Assembly: GCA_022778805.1 (NCBI GenBank)
Contig: JALFSN010000001.1
Coordinates: 62,001-126,000, forward strand
Source: Arcanobacterium sp.
GTDB lineage: Bacteria; Actinomycetota; Actinomycetes; Actinomycetales; Actinomycetaceae
Reading direction: 5' to 3'
DNA length: 64,000 nucleotides
Part shown: positions 36,096 through 44,191 of the stretch, piece by piece
Position numbering within the stretch: the stretch's first letter is position 1
Layout of the letters: every line of letters starts with the position of its first letter
Position numbers and translations under genes: made by a program
Notes under the pieces: generated by a model
Databases searched by the model: none
What the model was told of the DNA's origin: nothing
What the model saw: the letters and a program-made list of their open reading frames with translations, nothing else

Positions 36096-36151
36096 CAGAT
36101 TAAACACATCCTGGGCGTGAACGATTTGCCAGTGCAAAAGCCCCCAGCCGC

Positions 36152-36721
36152 TTATCCCCGAGCGCGTCTTTGGGCGCGGCGAAGAGCGAGCTCATCAACC
36201 ACGTGATCTGCCACAGAATCACTACCCTCGACAGGGAGCTCTGTGAGTGATCCTTCCACCTCACGCCACACTTTTCCGAGAGCGATACCAAAGACCCCTT
36301 GGCCGCCGTTAATAAGATCAATGACCTCATCATTCGATGTACACAAGTACACGGATGCTCCGTCGCTCATCAGCGTAATTTTAGCGAGGTCATCGACGCC
36401 AAAATCTTCCAACTGCGCCACAGCCGTGCGAATCTGCTGTAGCGAGACGCCAGTATCAAGCAAGCGTTTAACGACCTTGAGCACCAAAATATCGCGGAAT
36501 GAATAGAGCCGCTGCGTGCCTGAACCTTGCGCAGTGCGCACAGTCGGCCCTACCAATCCTGTACGATCCCAGTAATCGAGCTGGCGATAGCTAATCCCCA
36601 CTGCCCTGCACACAGCTGGCCCGCGATATCCGCGACCGTCAGCGAGCTGCGGAAGTCCATCGTTAAACAGCATCTGCTGCTGCGGTGCATGCTCTTTGTC
36701 GTGCGTGGACGGATCGATCAT
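36152..36721 (-). CDS. MerR-family transcriptional regulator (Rv1830/McdR-like)
   Basis: 189 residues. A winged HTH of the MerR type spans about residues 30-105 (GPAVCRAVGISYRQLDYWDRTGLV, then RLYSFRDILVLKVVKRLLDTGVSLQQI). The C-terminal part (LMSDGASVYLCTSNDEVIDLINGGQGVFGIAL) matches the domain seen in mycobacterial Rv1830 homologs rather than a metal-binding tail. In mycobacteria the order is garA-Rv1828-Rv1829-Rv1830; here garA-ftsR-merR is kept but the DUF151 nuclease gene is missing. Role probably in cell division or growth control. Confidence 0.85.
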   Translation of the reverse strand: MIDPSTHDKEHAPQQQMLFNDGLPQLADGRGYRGPAVCRAVGISYRQLDYWDRTGLVGPTVRTAQGSGTQRLYSFRDILVLKVVKRLLDTGVSLQQIRTAVAQLEDFGVDDLAKITLMSDGASVYLCTSNDEVIDLINGGQGVFGIALGKVWREVEGSLTELPVEGSDSVADHVVDELALRRAQRRARG

Positions 36722-36823
36722 GACGCTCGCCTTTCCTTAAAAACCTACTGACAAGCGTAAGCCTGTTGCAACAGAAACACAACGACATCATTTAACTAAT
36801 ACCGGCGTGTCCTTCAGGTGTTT

Positions 36824-36852
36824 CTTAAAGTAAAAATGGCCATAACTTTAAG
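36824..36852. promoter_or_regulatory. Inverted repeat in the merR-ftsR gap
   Basis: CTTAAAGT (36824-36831) and ACTTTAAG (36845-36852) form a perfect 8-bp dyad 13 bases apart, in an AT-rich region 103-131 bases upstream of the merR start. It could be an operator for one of the two MerR-type regulators. The remainder of 36722-36918 shows no gene. Confidence 0.4.
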
Positions 36853-36918
36853 TTTTTACTCTTATCAGCATCTTTACGCAGTCGCTAGTGCCGCTGTATA
36901 ACTTTGACACTGTGGGAT

Positions 36919-37683
36919 TTATCGCAATTCCACATCGATGCTTTCCAGTAGCAGTGCGTGGTAATAGTGCGTGAGTAACGCTGAGAGCTCCCCTGTTGCA
37001 GCTGCTACTCGCTCTTGTGCCAGCGGGGTTTTGCGAGAACGCTCTAGCGCCAACATGTTTACCAGCGCCACGGCGTGGGCATGAGCCGACGTGCGCACCG
37101 CCCGCAGCTGCTGAGACGGCATTCCTGCTTCCTCTAATGCGGCGGCATATCGCACAATATCAACGGCTTGAGCAGTGAGCCGCCCACGCGCGTCAGTCGT
37201 GAGCAATCCCGATTCAATATAGGATTCAATGCGCTGGATCGATACTCCCACCAGCTGGGATAGCTCATTCTTCGTCAGTCGCGTGCCAGGGCGTACTGCT
37301 GCCGGTTCTCCCCCATCGACGACGTGCATTCTGCTCGGATGCTCATGGGTTGCCACGCCCATATCAAGCTGCCGCAACATCTCCTTAATTTGGGCGAGAT
37401 GCGCATAGCGATCTCGCTGTTCAATCAGGATAAAGCGCAACCGCTCCACGTCTGCGAGAGAAAAAAGACGCTGATTCGACGGCGTGCGATGCGGGGTGAT
37501 AAGACCCTCATTCTCAAAGTGTCGGATCTTTGAGGTAGCGAGAAATGGAAATTCCCCACTCATCATGGCGCGAACTTCCCCAATTTTCAATGTGGGTTCA
37601 TGCGAGACGTCTTGCGGCCAACTGAGCTGGGCGGCGGCGTCATCTCCCGACTCAGCTGGGATAGAAGCTGGATTATTCACCAT
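36919..37683 (-). CDS. ftsR: MerR-family regulator FtsR
   Basis: 254 residues from ATG 37683, one base after the garA stop, with AGGCGG upstream; a farther ATG at 37731 lies inside garA. The N-terminal MerR HTH (TLKIGEVRAMM, FLATSKIRHFENEGLITPHR, LADVERLRFILIEQRDRYAHL) is followed by a second HTH-like region (LTKNELSQLVGVSIQRIESYIESGLL). It matches the FtsR/Rv1828 family, which in corynebacteria activates ftsZ. Co-transcribed with garA. Confidence 0.88.
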   Translation of the reverse strand: MVNNPASIPAESGDDAAAQLSWPQDVSHEPTLKIGEVRAMMSGEFPFLATSKIRHFENEGLITPHRTPSNQRLFSLADVERLRFILIEQRDRYAHLAQIKEMLRQLDMGVATHEHPSRMHVVDGGEPAAVRPGTRLTKNELSQLVGVSIQRIESYIESGLLTTDARGRLTAQAVDIVRYAAALEEAGMPSQQLRAVRTSAHAHAVALVNMLALERSRKTPLAQERVAAATGELSALLTHYYHALLLESIDVELR

Positions 37684-37684
37684 G

Positions 37685-38152
37685 CTATACCGCCTGAGTA
37701 GAGGCAAAATAGGTGAACTGATATTTGCCAATACGCACTTCGTCGTTAGTTTGCAGCTGTGCCTCGTCCACTAATTCCCCATTCACGTACGTGCCGTTGA
37801 GAGAGCCCATATCTTTGACGAAAAAGACTCCGTCACGGCGCAGAAAATGGGCGTGCCGCCGCGAAACCGTCACGTCATCAAGAAAAATATCCGACTTGGG
37901 GTGCCGCCCTGCCGTCGTCTCATCTGAATTGAGCAAAAAACGCGCCCCAGCATTGGGGCCACGCCGTGCAATGAGCAGCGCACTCGTGGGTGGAAGCGCC
38001 TCAATAGCAGCGAGATCGTCAGCGTCTAAACCGTGCAGGGGAACCGGCACTGAGATATCTGCAGAACCGTGCCGAATGGCCGAAAAACGTGAGGTGGCCG
38101 TGGGATCTGGTGTTGCTGAAGCTGGTGTCGCAGCTGATTCATTAGCGCCCAT
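37685..38152 (-). CDS. garA: FHA-domain protein GarA/OdhI-like
   Basis: 155 residues from ATG 38152, preceded by a strong GGAGGAGAG site. The C-terminal FHA domain (about 60-150) is highly conserved: TSALLIARRGPNAGARFLLN, TAGRHPKSDIFLDDVTVSRR, MGSLNGTYVNGELV and DEVRIGKYQFTYF. GarA and OdhI regulate 2-oxoglutarate metabolism when unphosphorylated. The N-terminal ETTSV motif phosphorylated in mycobacterial GarA is not found; the closest segment is PTATSRFSAI, so the kinase switch may be altered. It is the first gene of garA-ftsR. Confidence 0.9.
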   Translation of the reverse strand: MGANESAATPASATPDPTATSRFSAIRHGSADISVPVPLHGLDADDLAAIEALPPTSALLIARRGPNAGARFLLNSDETTAGRHPKSDIFLDDVTVSRRHAHFLRRDGVFFVKDMGSLNGTYVNGELVDEAQLQTNDEVRIGKYQFTYFASTQAV

Positions 38153-38499
38153 GATCTCTCCTCCACCTGCCCTATAAACAGGCATATACACTCGCTTACT
38201 CTGAGCTACTACCCTAGCGTAGTCATCTGGCGTCGCGTTATGCAATTGTGACCTTGCTCGATGCGCTAATGGCATTATCGCGATGCGCTGTGGTGCACCA
38301 GCGAGGCCGCCGCGGCGCAATACAGAGATGTGCAATACAGAGGCGAATGCGATTGCACAAGCGAATAGATCACGCGGGAAGCGGGAAGCGGGAAGCAAGA
38401 TACCCCCTGCCTCCCCTGTGTTAGCGCAACGATGCCCAATGATGCGAGAAGAACGCATGAGACTGCGCACGAAGCAGGCACGTGAGACGAGCCACTTTT
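38153..38499. other. Divergent intergenic region between garA and the htaA-like gene
   Basis: No convincing gene. Holds the garA leader, a repeat GCAATACAGAG twice (about 38318-38345) and three tandem GCGGGAA units (38374-38394). Short open frames here lack ribosome binding sites and family features. Confidence 0.4.
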
Positions 38500-38514
38500 T
38501 TGACAAGTTATAAT
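38500..38514 (+). promoter_or_regulatory. Promoter elements upstream of the htaA-like gene
   Basis: A perfect TTGACA (38500-38505) and a perfect TATAAT (38509-38514) overlap too closely to be one promoter. Either TATAAT acts as -10 with a weak -35, or TTGACA is a -35 whose -10 (around CAATAA, 38526-38531) abuts the DtxR box. Both place the DtxR operator at or just downstream of the start point, where bound repressor would block transcription. Confidence 0.5.
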
Positions 38515-38532
38515 CAGCAGTTGCTCAATAAT

Positions 38533-38551
38533 TTAGGTTAGCCTAACCTAA
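38533..38551. promoter_or_regulatory. DtxR/IdeR iron-box, consensus palindrome
   Basis: TTAGGTTAGCCTAACCTAA matches the 19-bp DtxR consensus at every position and is extended by three more complementary bases on each side (38530-38554). DtxR-type repressors bind it with ferrous iron. It predicts that the htaA-like gene, and perhaps the downstream heme genes, are expressed only under iron limitation. Confidence 0.92.
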
Positions 38552-38602
38552 ATTTCGTGCGGCAATTCTGCTGGCACTCACACGATTAAAGGACTACACA
38601 CA

Positions 38603-40786
38603 ATGCAGATGAAAAAAATAGCGGCCGCGTTTGCGGCGTGCGCCGTGAGCATTGCTGGCGCATGTATTTTACCTGCAGCGGCAATAGCTGATGACGGCGC
38701 GAAGCCCACGACTGCGGTGGAATCAGGAACATTGACGTGGGGCGTCAAAGATTCATTCCGAAACTACATTATGAACTTCGCGGTATTCAAAGGGCGCACC
38801 ACCGCCATACCTCCTGCTGTGATCAATCCAGCTTCAGCAGCAGCGGAGAATGCGAAAGAACATGCGATCCTCGATTATCCAGTGACGCCTGGAACGGAAT
38901 ATCAGGGGGACCCTGCAGGAACGCTCGCGGCCACTGGAGCAGTACATTTCCAGTCTCATCCCGATAATGCCGGTGGATACATTCTCGACCTCACCTTCAG
39001 CAACCCGCAGGTGACGATTTCCGATAAATCGGCCACACTATCCGTAGAAGCCAAAGGATATAAATTCGTCAGTATGACGGAAAAAGGCCCCTTTAAGAAT
39101 TATGGCCGCGTCGATATTGCCCACTTTGGATCAGCTGTTTCCCAGCGTACTGGCGATACTGTGACTGTTCATCTCACCTCTGGAACACTGACGAAAACTG
39201 GCGCTTCAGCATTCGGTACGTTCTATGAGGCAGGGACACCTCTCGACGACGCCACCCTCGTGCTCAAGGTGAAAGACAAGGCTCCGAGCGAAGCAAACCC
39301 GAATGCTCCTCACGAAAATGCTGGCGAATCCGCTTCAGAGAAACCTGGCACTGGCGAGGGATCCGCAAGCGAAACTAGCGAGACTGGCAGTGCGAATCCT
39401 GGCGGCGCAGACGTGCATACACCATCGGCTACTGCTCCCGCGAGCAATCTTGCCTGGGGATTCAAAGAATCATTCCGCACATATATCGTCAATAAGTGGG
39501 CAGCTGGGACGCAAACGCTCTCGGGTGGTGCCACCGACTCTCAGGGACGATCAGGAGCTATTCGTGACGCCGTCACGGAATATCGTTTCCCGCTGTCTGC
39601 TGATCAACGCATCGATCTCGCAGCTGTGAGCACAATTCATTTTGATGGAAGCGTCACTTTCACAGCACACGCAGGAGCGATGAACGAAACGCTTAAGGAT
39701 TTTCAGCTGGTGCATGACGCTTCTGGATGGCACCTTGTAGCAACCGTCACTCGGCATGACGGCGTGACGACGACGGACACATTTGTCACCTTTGACACTG
39801 ACCCTACAATCAGCACTGCTGCAGATGGGACGGCTACGCTGACTTTTGCTGCAGGCACTGTGAAAGCTGCTCAACTCGTGGAAGATACATTTGGAACGCA
39901 CTACAAAGCAGGGACGGAACTCGATCCTCTCACTGTGACGTTGGCGCCTGAGAATCAAGCGAAGCCAAGCTCTGTGCAGCCAGAACGTCAGCCGAATGAA
40001 GCTGGGCAGACGCCAGGTGCTGCTTCACCCAACAAGAGTGACGGGAAGACTCTCTCCTCCACCCCGAAAGCGCAGCCCAAGGCACAACCAACAATTGATA
40101 CAACGAAGAAATGCGTCGTCAGCGGCAGCTTGAACTGGGCAATTAAAGATTCTTTCAATTCTTACGTACAGTCGAGCATCGCGCATGGATCTATCACGTT
40201 GTCAGGGGTGAGCGGAAAATTCACCTTCCCTATCAGCGGAGGAAAGTTCGATACGAAGGCCAAGCAAGGCACGTTCTACTACAGCGGGTCAGTGCACTAT
40301 AGCGGGCACCAAGGAGTGCTTGACGTCACCGTTAGCAATCCGATATTGGAAGTGAATGGCACGTCTGGCGTGCTGTATGCCGACGTCAAGACCTCGGATA
40401 TGTCGGGCAATAAGAAGACGCTCGGGCGGGTAGCTTTTGCGGACGTCGCATTCAGCCGCGTGTCGGTGCTCGATTCCAGCTTTGCCCTGGAAGCCTCGTC
40501 CGTGACGCTCACGGCTGCCGGCGCCCAGTCTTTTGTCGGCTTCTACTCTGCTGGCCAGCAGTTGGCGCTACTGTCTTCGCAAGGATCAGTGCAGAACTGC
40601 CAGTTTGTTGATAAGAACGGCACCGTGATGGAACGCGATGCCTTTGGCAGTACGCATGAGGCGTCTACGCTCGCCGCTACTGGAGCGCAGACCGTGACGT
40701 CCACTGCAGCTGCTGGATTAATAGCGGTCGTTGGCGTGGCCCTCGTGGCTCTGGCTCGGCGCAGAAAAGCTGACGAGCTACTATAG
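38603..40786 (+). CDS. htaA: Cell-wall heme-binding protein with three HtaA domains
   Basis: 727 residues. A signal peptide (1-29, cut after AAAIA) is followed by three HtaA domains at about 40-225, 280-450 and 503-665. Each keeps the SF..Y heme-ligand motif (DSFRNYIMNF, ESFRTYIVNK, DSFNSYVQSS) and the following His (FQSHPD, FTAHAG, YSGHQG). Disordered Pro/Glu/Ser linkers separate them. The C-terminus has LAATGA, a hydrophobic helix and RRRK, a sorting signal of the LAxTG class used by class E sortases. The family captures heme from host hemoproteins and passes it to HmuT. AAAGGA precedes the ATG; the operon is controlled by the DtxR box. C. diphtheriae HtaA has two such domains. Confidence 0.92.
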   Translation: MQMKKIAAAFAACAVSIAGACILPAAAIADDGAKPTTAVESGTLTWGVKDSFRNYIMNFAVFKGRTTAIPPAVINPASAAAENAKEHAILDYPVTPGTEYQGDPAGTLAATGAVHFQSHPDNAGGYILDLTFSNPQVTISDKSATLSVEAKGYKFVSMTEKGPFKNYGRVDIAHFGSAVSQRTGDTVTVHLTSGTLTKTGASAFGTFYEAGTPLDDATLVLKVKDKAPSEANPNAPHENAGESASEKPGTGEGSASETSETGSANPGGADVHTPSATAPASNLAWGFKESFRTYIVNKWAAGTQTLSGGATDSQGRSGAIRDAVTEYRFPLSADQRIDLAAVSTIHFDGSVTFTAHAGAMNETLKDFQLVHDASGWHLVATVTRHDGVTTTDTFVTFDTDPTISTAADGTATLTFAAGTVKAAQLVEDTFGTHYKAGTELDPLTVTLAPENQAKPSSVQPERQPNEAGQTPGAASPNKSDGKTLSSTPKAQPKAQPTIDTTKKCVVSGSLNWAIKDSFNSYVQSSIAHGSITLSGVSGKFTFPISGGKFDTKAKQGTFYYSGSVHYSGHQGVLDVTVSNPILEVNGTSGVLYADVKTSDMSGNKKTLGRVAFADVAFSRVSVLDSSFALEASSVTLTAAGAQSFVGFYSAGQQLALLSSQGSVQNCQFVDKNGTVMERDAFGSTHEASTLAATGAQTVTSTAAAGLIAVVGVALVALARRRKADELL

Positions 40787-40813
40787 CTCTCCGGCGATCG
40801 GAGTATGAAGAAT

Positions 40814-40846
40814 GGTGTGTGGGCAGTATTCCCCTGCCCACACACC
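40814..40846 (+). terminator. Hairpin after the htaA-like gene
   Basis: A perfect 13-bp stem, GGTGTGTGGGCAG with CTGCCCACACACC, and a 7-base loop, 28 bases after the stop codon. No T-run. It may terminate or attenuate read-through from htaA into hmuTUV, giving more HtaA than transporter. Confidence 0.65.
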
Positions 40847-40847
40847 G

Positions 40848-41002
40848 GTTACTTCCCCGCTCTTTTCCTGCCTCTTGCTTCCCTGTGCGATATTTCTATC
40901 CGCCGCTGCGGCCTCCGTCAGGGCCTCTATAACTTTCTTCTCTGTCTTTGATTATCTGCGATTTTCTCTCCTGTATTTATTTCCTCTGTATTTATTTATC
41001 TC
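40848..41002 (+). other. Pyrimidine-rich leader upstream of hmuT
   Basis: About 150 bases in which the plus strand is strongly C/T-biased, ending with a direct repeat CTGTATTTATTT (40971-40982 and 40986-40997). No gene. The stretch would form an unstructured U/C-rich leader of the hmuT mRNA. Confidence 0.5.
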
Positions 41003-41020
41003 ACGAAAAGATTATTCTTC

Positions 41021-42109
41021 ATGTTTTATCGCGTATTTCACTGGAATTTCTTGCGGCTACCGCTGGCACTCATGGCAAGCGTCGCGCTGTTAGCATCGTG
41101 CGCTACTTCGCATTCCCCCGATACTGCACAGTCCTCTTCACCTTCTGATTCCACGGCAAGCAGTGCATCGCTCCCCGATCCGCGCACATTAACGGGGCTA
41201 TCCGTGGTGGAATCTCTGGGTGACCCAACGCCGATCAGCGGAACGTTCACGCCACGGTTGCCAGCATCGATTACCGACGTACAGGGGAATGCCGTCACCG
41301 TCACAGACACGTCTCGAATACTTCCCCTCGATCTCACTGGCAACATTTCGCGTACGCTTATCGCCCTGGGTTTAACTGATTCCATCGTTGGTCGCACTGT
41401 GAGTTCTACCGAGACCGCGCTGGAAAAACTTCCCGTCGTGACGGAGAATGGGCACTCTATCAATGTGGAAGCTGCCTTGGCATTGCACCCCACGTTAGTG
41501 CTCACCGATCTGTCTGTCGGGCCGGTAGAGGCTTTTGACCATATGCGCGCCTCCGGTATTCCCGTCGTAGTGCTCGATTCCAAGCACTCATTGAGCACGG
41601 TAGAAGCGAGCATTCAGGCGATTGGTGATGCGGTGGGAATGGGCGAAGCCGCCCAGGCATTGGGCAAACGTACTCGTGCAGAGGTGGATAAGGCACAAGC
41701 CCAGATAGCTCAATGGGCGCCCAAAAATCCGCTGAATATCGCATTCTTGTATGTGAGAGGTACCGCTGGGGTGTTCTTCATCCTCGGCTCAGAAGAGGGA
41801 ACGTCGTCACTCATTGAAGGTGTGGGAGCGAAAGATATCGCCACTGCCAATGGAATTACGTCCACGACTCCAGCTAGTGCTGAAGCGCTGCTCAAAGTCA
41901 ATCCCGACGTGTATTTCACGATGAGCGGAGGGCTGGAGTCTACGGGCGGTCTCGATGGTCTCCTCTCCCACCCAGGGGTATCAGACACGTCGGCTGGCCA
42001 GAAGCAGCGGGTGATCGCCATTCCCGATGGCATGTCGCTCTCATTCGGGCCGCAAACTGGCGAGGTACTGTTGGCGGTAGCTCGCGCTCTCTACGGTGTA
42101 CAGGAGTGA
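41021..42109 (+). CDS. hmuT: Heme ABC transporter substrate-binding lipoprotein
   Basis: 362 residues with a signal peptide and lipobox LLASC (Cys near residue 27). The TroA/FepB-like fold typical of hemin-binding proteins follows an unstructured Ser-rich linker: GRTVSSTETALEKLPVVTENG, INVEAALALHPTLVLTD, and the C-lobe MSGGLESTGGLDGLL with VIAIPDGMSLSFGPQTGE. It accepts heme from HtaA and delivers it to HmuUV. The ATG at 41021 has only a weak A-rich ribosome binding site. Confidence 0.92.
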   Translation: MFYRVFHWNFLRLPLALMASVALLASCATSHSPDTAQSSSPSDSTASSASLPDPRTLTGLSVVESLGDPTPISGTFTPRLPASITDVQGNAVTVTDTSRILPLDLTGNISRTLIALGLTDSIVGRTVSSTETALEKLPVVTENGHSINVEAALALHPTLVLTDLSVGPVEAFDHMRASGIPVVVLDSKHSLSTVEASIQAIGDAVGMGEAAQALGKRTRAEVDKAQAQIAQWAPKNPLNIAFLYVRGTAGVFFILGSEEGTSSLIEGVGAKDIATANGITSTTPASAEALLKVNPDVYFTMSGGLESTGGLDGLLSHPGVSDTSAGQKQRVIAIPDGMSLSFGPQTGEVLLAVARALYGVQE

Positions 42110-42118
42110 TGCCACCAT

Positions 42119-43168
42119 ATGTCGTTTTCCCACGATTGGCGTACCCGCAGACGCTGCATATTGCTGTGCGTGTTCGTCTTTTTACTCATCGGATTTGTCG
42201 TCTTCTCTATCGCTCACGGCCAGTTCACTATCGCTTTTCTTGACGTCCTGCGCGCGCTCGGATATCCGCTCGGCTTATCTCCTGAGCCGTCGGATCCGCT
42301 CATCGTATCGACTCTGTGGAATATTCGCCTTCCGCGTATTGCATTAGGAGCACTGGTAGGGGCGTCGCTAGCCGCGGCAGGCGCCGTCATGCAAGCTGTT
42401 TTCTCTAATCCACTCGCGGAACCGGGAGTGATTGGGGTGTCAGCGGGAAGCGCAGTGGGAGCATCGTTAGCTATTGTGTGCGCGCCATATGCCTTAGGTG
42501 GGTTTAGCGTTCCTCTCGCTGCATTTATCACGGGTCTGGGAGCTGCTTTTCTCGTCTATGTGCTGTCCTCACGCGCTGGAAAAGCGGAGCCGCTCACTCT
42601 GGTGCTCACGGGCATTGCGCTCACGGCAGTTGCAACTGCATTGACGTCGTTCGTCACGTATATCGCTCCCACCACGGCACGTGATCAGATCGTCTTTTGG
42701 CAGATGGGATCGCTTGCCAGCTCATCGTGGCAGCGCGCCGGCATCGTGGCCATCGTGAGCGGCGTCGGCTTGCTCTGGGCGGTGGTGATTGCCAAAAAAC
42801 TCGACATTCTCGCCCTCGGAGATGAGCCAGCCACCCACGTGGGGGTGAACGTCAGGGCGATACGTATGAGTGCTATTGCACTCTCAGCACTGCTCACTGC
42901 TGCAGCAGTAGCCTATGCGGGGGTCATTGCATTTGTTGGCTTGATTGTGCCGCACGTGGTACGCATCGTCGTGGGTCCGCTCAACCAGTATCTCATCCCA
43001 TTCTCGATGCTGGGAGGAGCACTTCTCATTACGATGGCCGATCTTGCAGCGCGCACATTGATCCCCTTTGCTGATCTTCCCATCGGAATTTTTACAGCTC
43101 TCGTGGGTGGGCCAAGTTTCTTTATCATTCTTCGCTACAGCACCCGCAACCTCAGGAGTGTGCAATAA
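42119..43168 (+). CDS. hmuU: Heme ABC transporter permease (FecCD family)
   Basis: 349 residues with about ten membrane segments. Family motifs: LRLPR-type segment NIRLPRIALGALVGASLAAAG, SNPLAEPGVIGVSAGSAVGA, and IAFVGLIVPHVVRIVVG near the C-terminus. AGGAG lies 12-16 bases before the ATG at 42119. Starts 9 bases after hmuT and ends 2 bases before hmuV. Confidence 0.93.
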   Translation: MSFSHDWRTRRRCILLCVFVFLLIGFVVFSIAHGQFTIAFLDVLRALGYPLGLSPEPSDPLIVSTLWNIRLPRIALGALVGASLAAAGAVMQAVFSNPLAEPGVIGVSAGSAVGASLAIVCAPYALGGFSVPLAAFITGLGAAFLVYVLSSRAGKAEPLTLVLTGIALTAVATALTSFVTYIAPTTARDQIVFWQMGSLASSSWQRAGIVAIVSGVGLLWAVVIAKKLDILALGDEPATHVGVNVRAIRMSAIALSALLTAAAVAYAGVIAFVGLIVPHVVRIVVGPLNQYLIPFSMLGGALLITMADLAARTLIPFADLPIGIFTALVGGPSFFIILRYSTRNLRSVQ

Positions 43169-43170
43169 GA

Positions 43171-43941
43171 ATGAGTATTCTCGAAGCGCGTCACGTCGTC
43201 TTCCGATATGGGAAGCGATCGATTCTCTCCGACGTGAGTCTCTGCGCCGATCGGGGGAAGATGATCGGACTGCTCGGCCCCAATGGAGCTGGAAAATCAA
43301 CTCTCTTAAAAGTTCTCTCCGGTGATCTTATCCCCTCATCAGGTACGGTACTCATCGACGGTCTCCCCCTAGCGAGTTACTCGCGTGCCTCTCTCGCTCA
43401 GATGCGCGCCGTCATGCCGCAGTCATCAACTTTTCCGTTTGCCTACCTCGTGCGCGATATCGTCGCTATGGCACGTACAAGTTGGGATACCAGCCGCGAG
43501 TACGACGAACAGCGCGTAGCTCAAGCCCTGGACGACACGGGAATCACGCACCTGCGTGAGCGTGACGTCACGACACTATCTGGCGGAGAAAAGGCCCGCG
43601 TCACACTTGCTCGCGTCATTGCGCAAGAATCCACAGTCGTGTTTCTTGATGAGCCTACTGCTGCGCTAGATATCGCCCATCAGGAGCGCACAATGGAACT
43701 GTGCCGTGAGCTCGTGGCACAAGGATGTGCACTCGTCGCAGTGATGCACGATATCTCCTTAGCTGCGGCTTACTGCGATCAGCTGTGCCTGCTAAGCGAC
43801 GGTGAGATAGCTGCTATGGGAGATCCGAGCGACGTCCTCAAAGACGATATTCTATCGACCGTCTACCACTGGCCGATCTCAGTACACCGCAGTGGAGGTG
43901 AATGGTTGGTGCAGCCGCGACGCACAGCGTCAGTATGCTAA
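43171..43941 (+). CDS. hmuV: Heme ABC transporter ATP-binding protein
   Basis: 256 residues. Walker A GPNGAGKSTLLKVLSG, Q-loop MPQSSTFPF, signature TLSGGEKARVTLARV, Walker B TVVFLDEPTAALD and H-loop VMHDISL are intact. It powers HmuTU. Third gene of hmuTUV. Confidence 0.93.
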   Translation: MSILEARHVVFRYGKRSILSDVSLCADRGKMIGLLGPNGAGKSTLLKVLSGDLIPSSGTVLIDGLPLASYSRASLAQMRAVMPQSSTFPFAYLVRDIVAMARTSWDTSREYDEQRVAQALDDTGITHLRERDVTTLSGGEKARVTLARVIAQESTVVFLDEPTAALDIAHQERTMELCRELVAQGCALVAVMHDISLAAAYCDQLCLLSDGEIAAMGDPSDVLKDDILSTVYHWPISVHRSGGEWLVQPRRTASVC

Positions 43942-44016
43942 GAGACGGCGCCGGTATGCCAAGAATATGCGTAATCAGTACAAGCACCATGAAAGTAGTG
44001 TGTGTAAAATGCAGCG

Positions 44017-44044
44017 TTCACGCTAGAATTCTGCGCTGTATTCT
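44017..44044 (+). promoter_or_regulatory. Candidate promoter of the ABC exporter pair
   Basis: TTCACG (44017-44022) and TATTCT (44039-44044) are 16 bases apart, about 140 bases before the chosen GTG start. No DtxR box was seen here. Confidence 0.35.
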
Positions 44045-44191
44045 GCATGTGTGAGCGCATTGGTTCTCCATGTACAGACGCAGCTCACACGACTCACGCG
44101 ATCAACACAGCTAGCCCACTGCGATAGCGCAGCATGGTACATCTACTGCCATCACACGAAAGAGAATACCCAAGACGAGGAGAGAGCTCAC

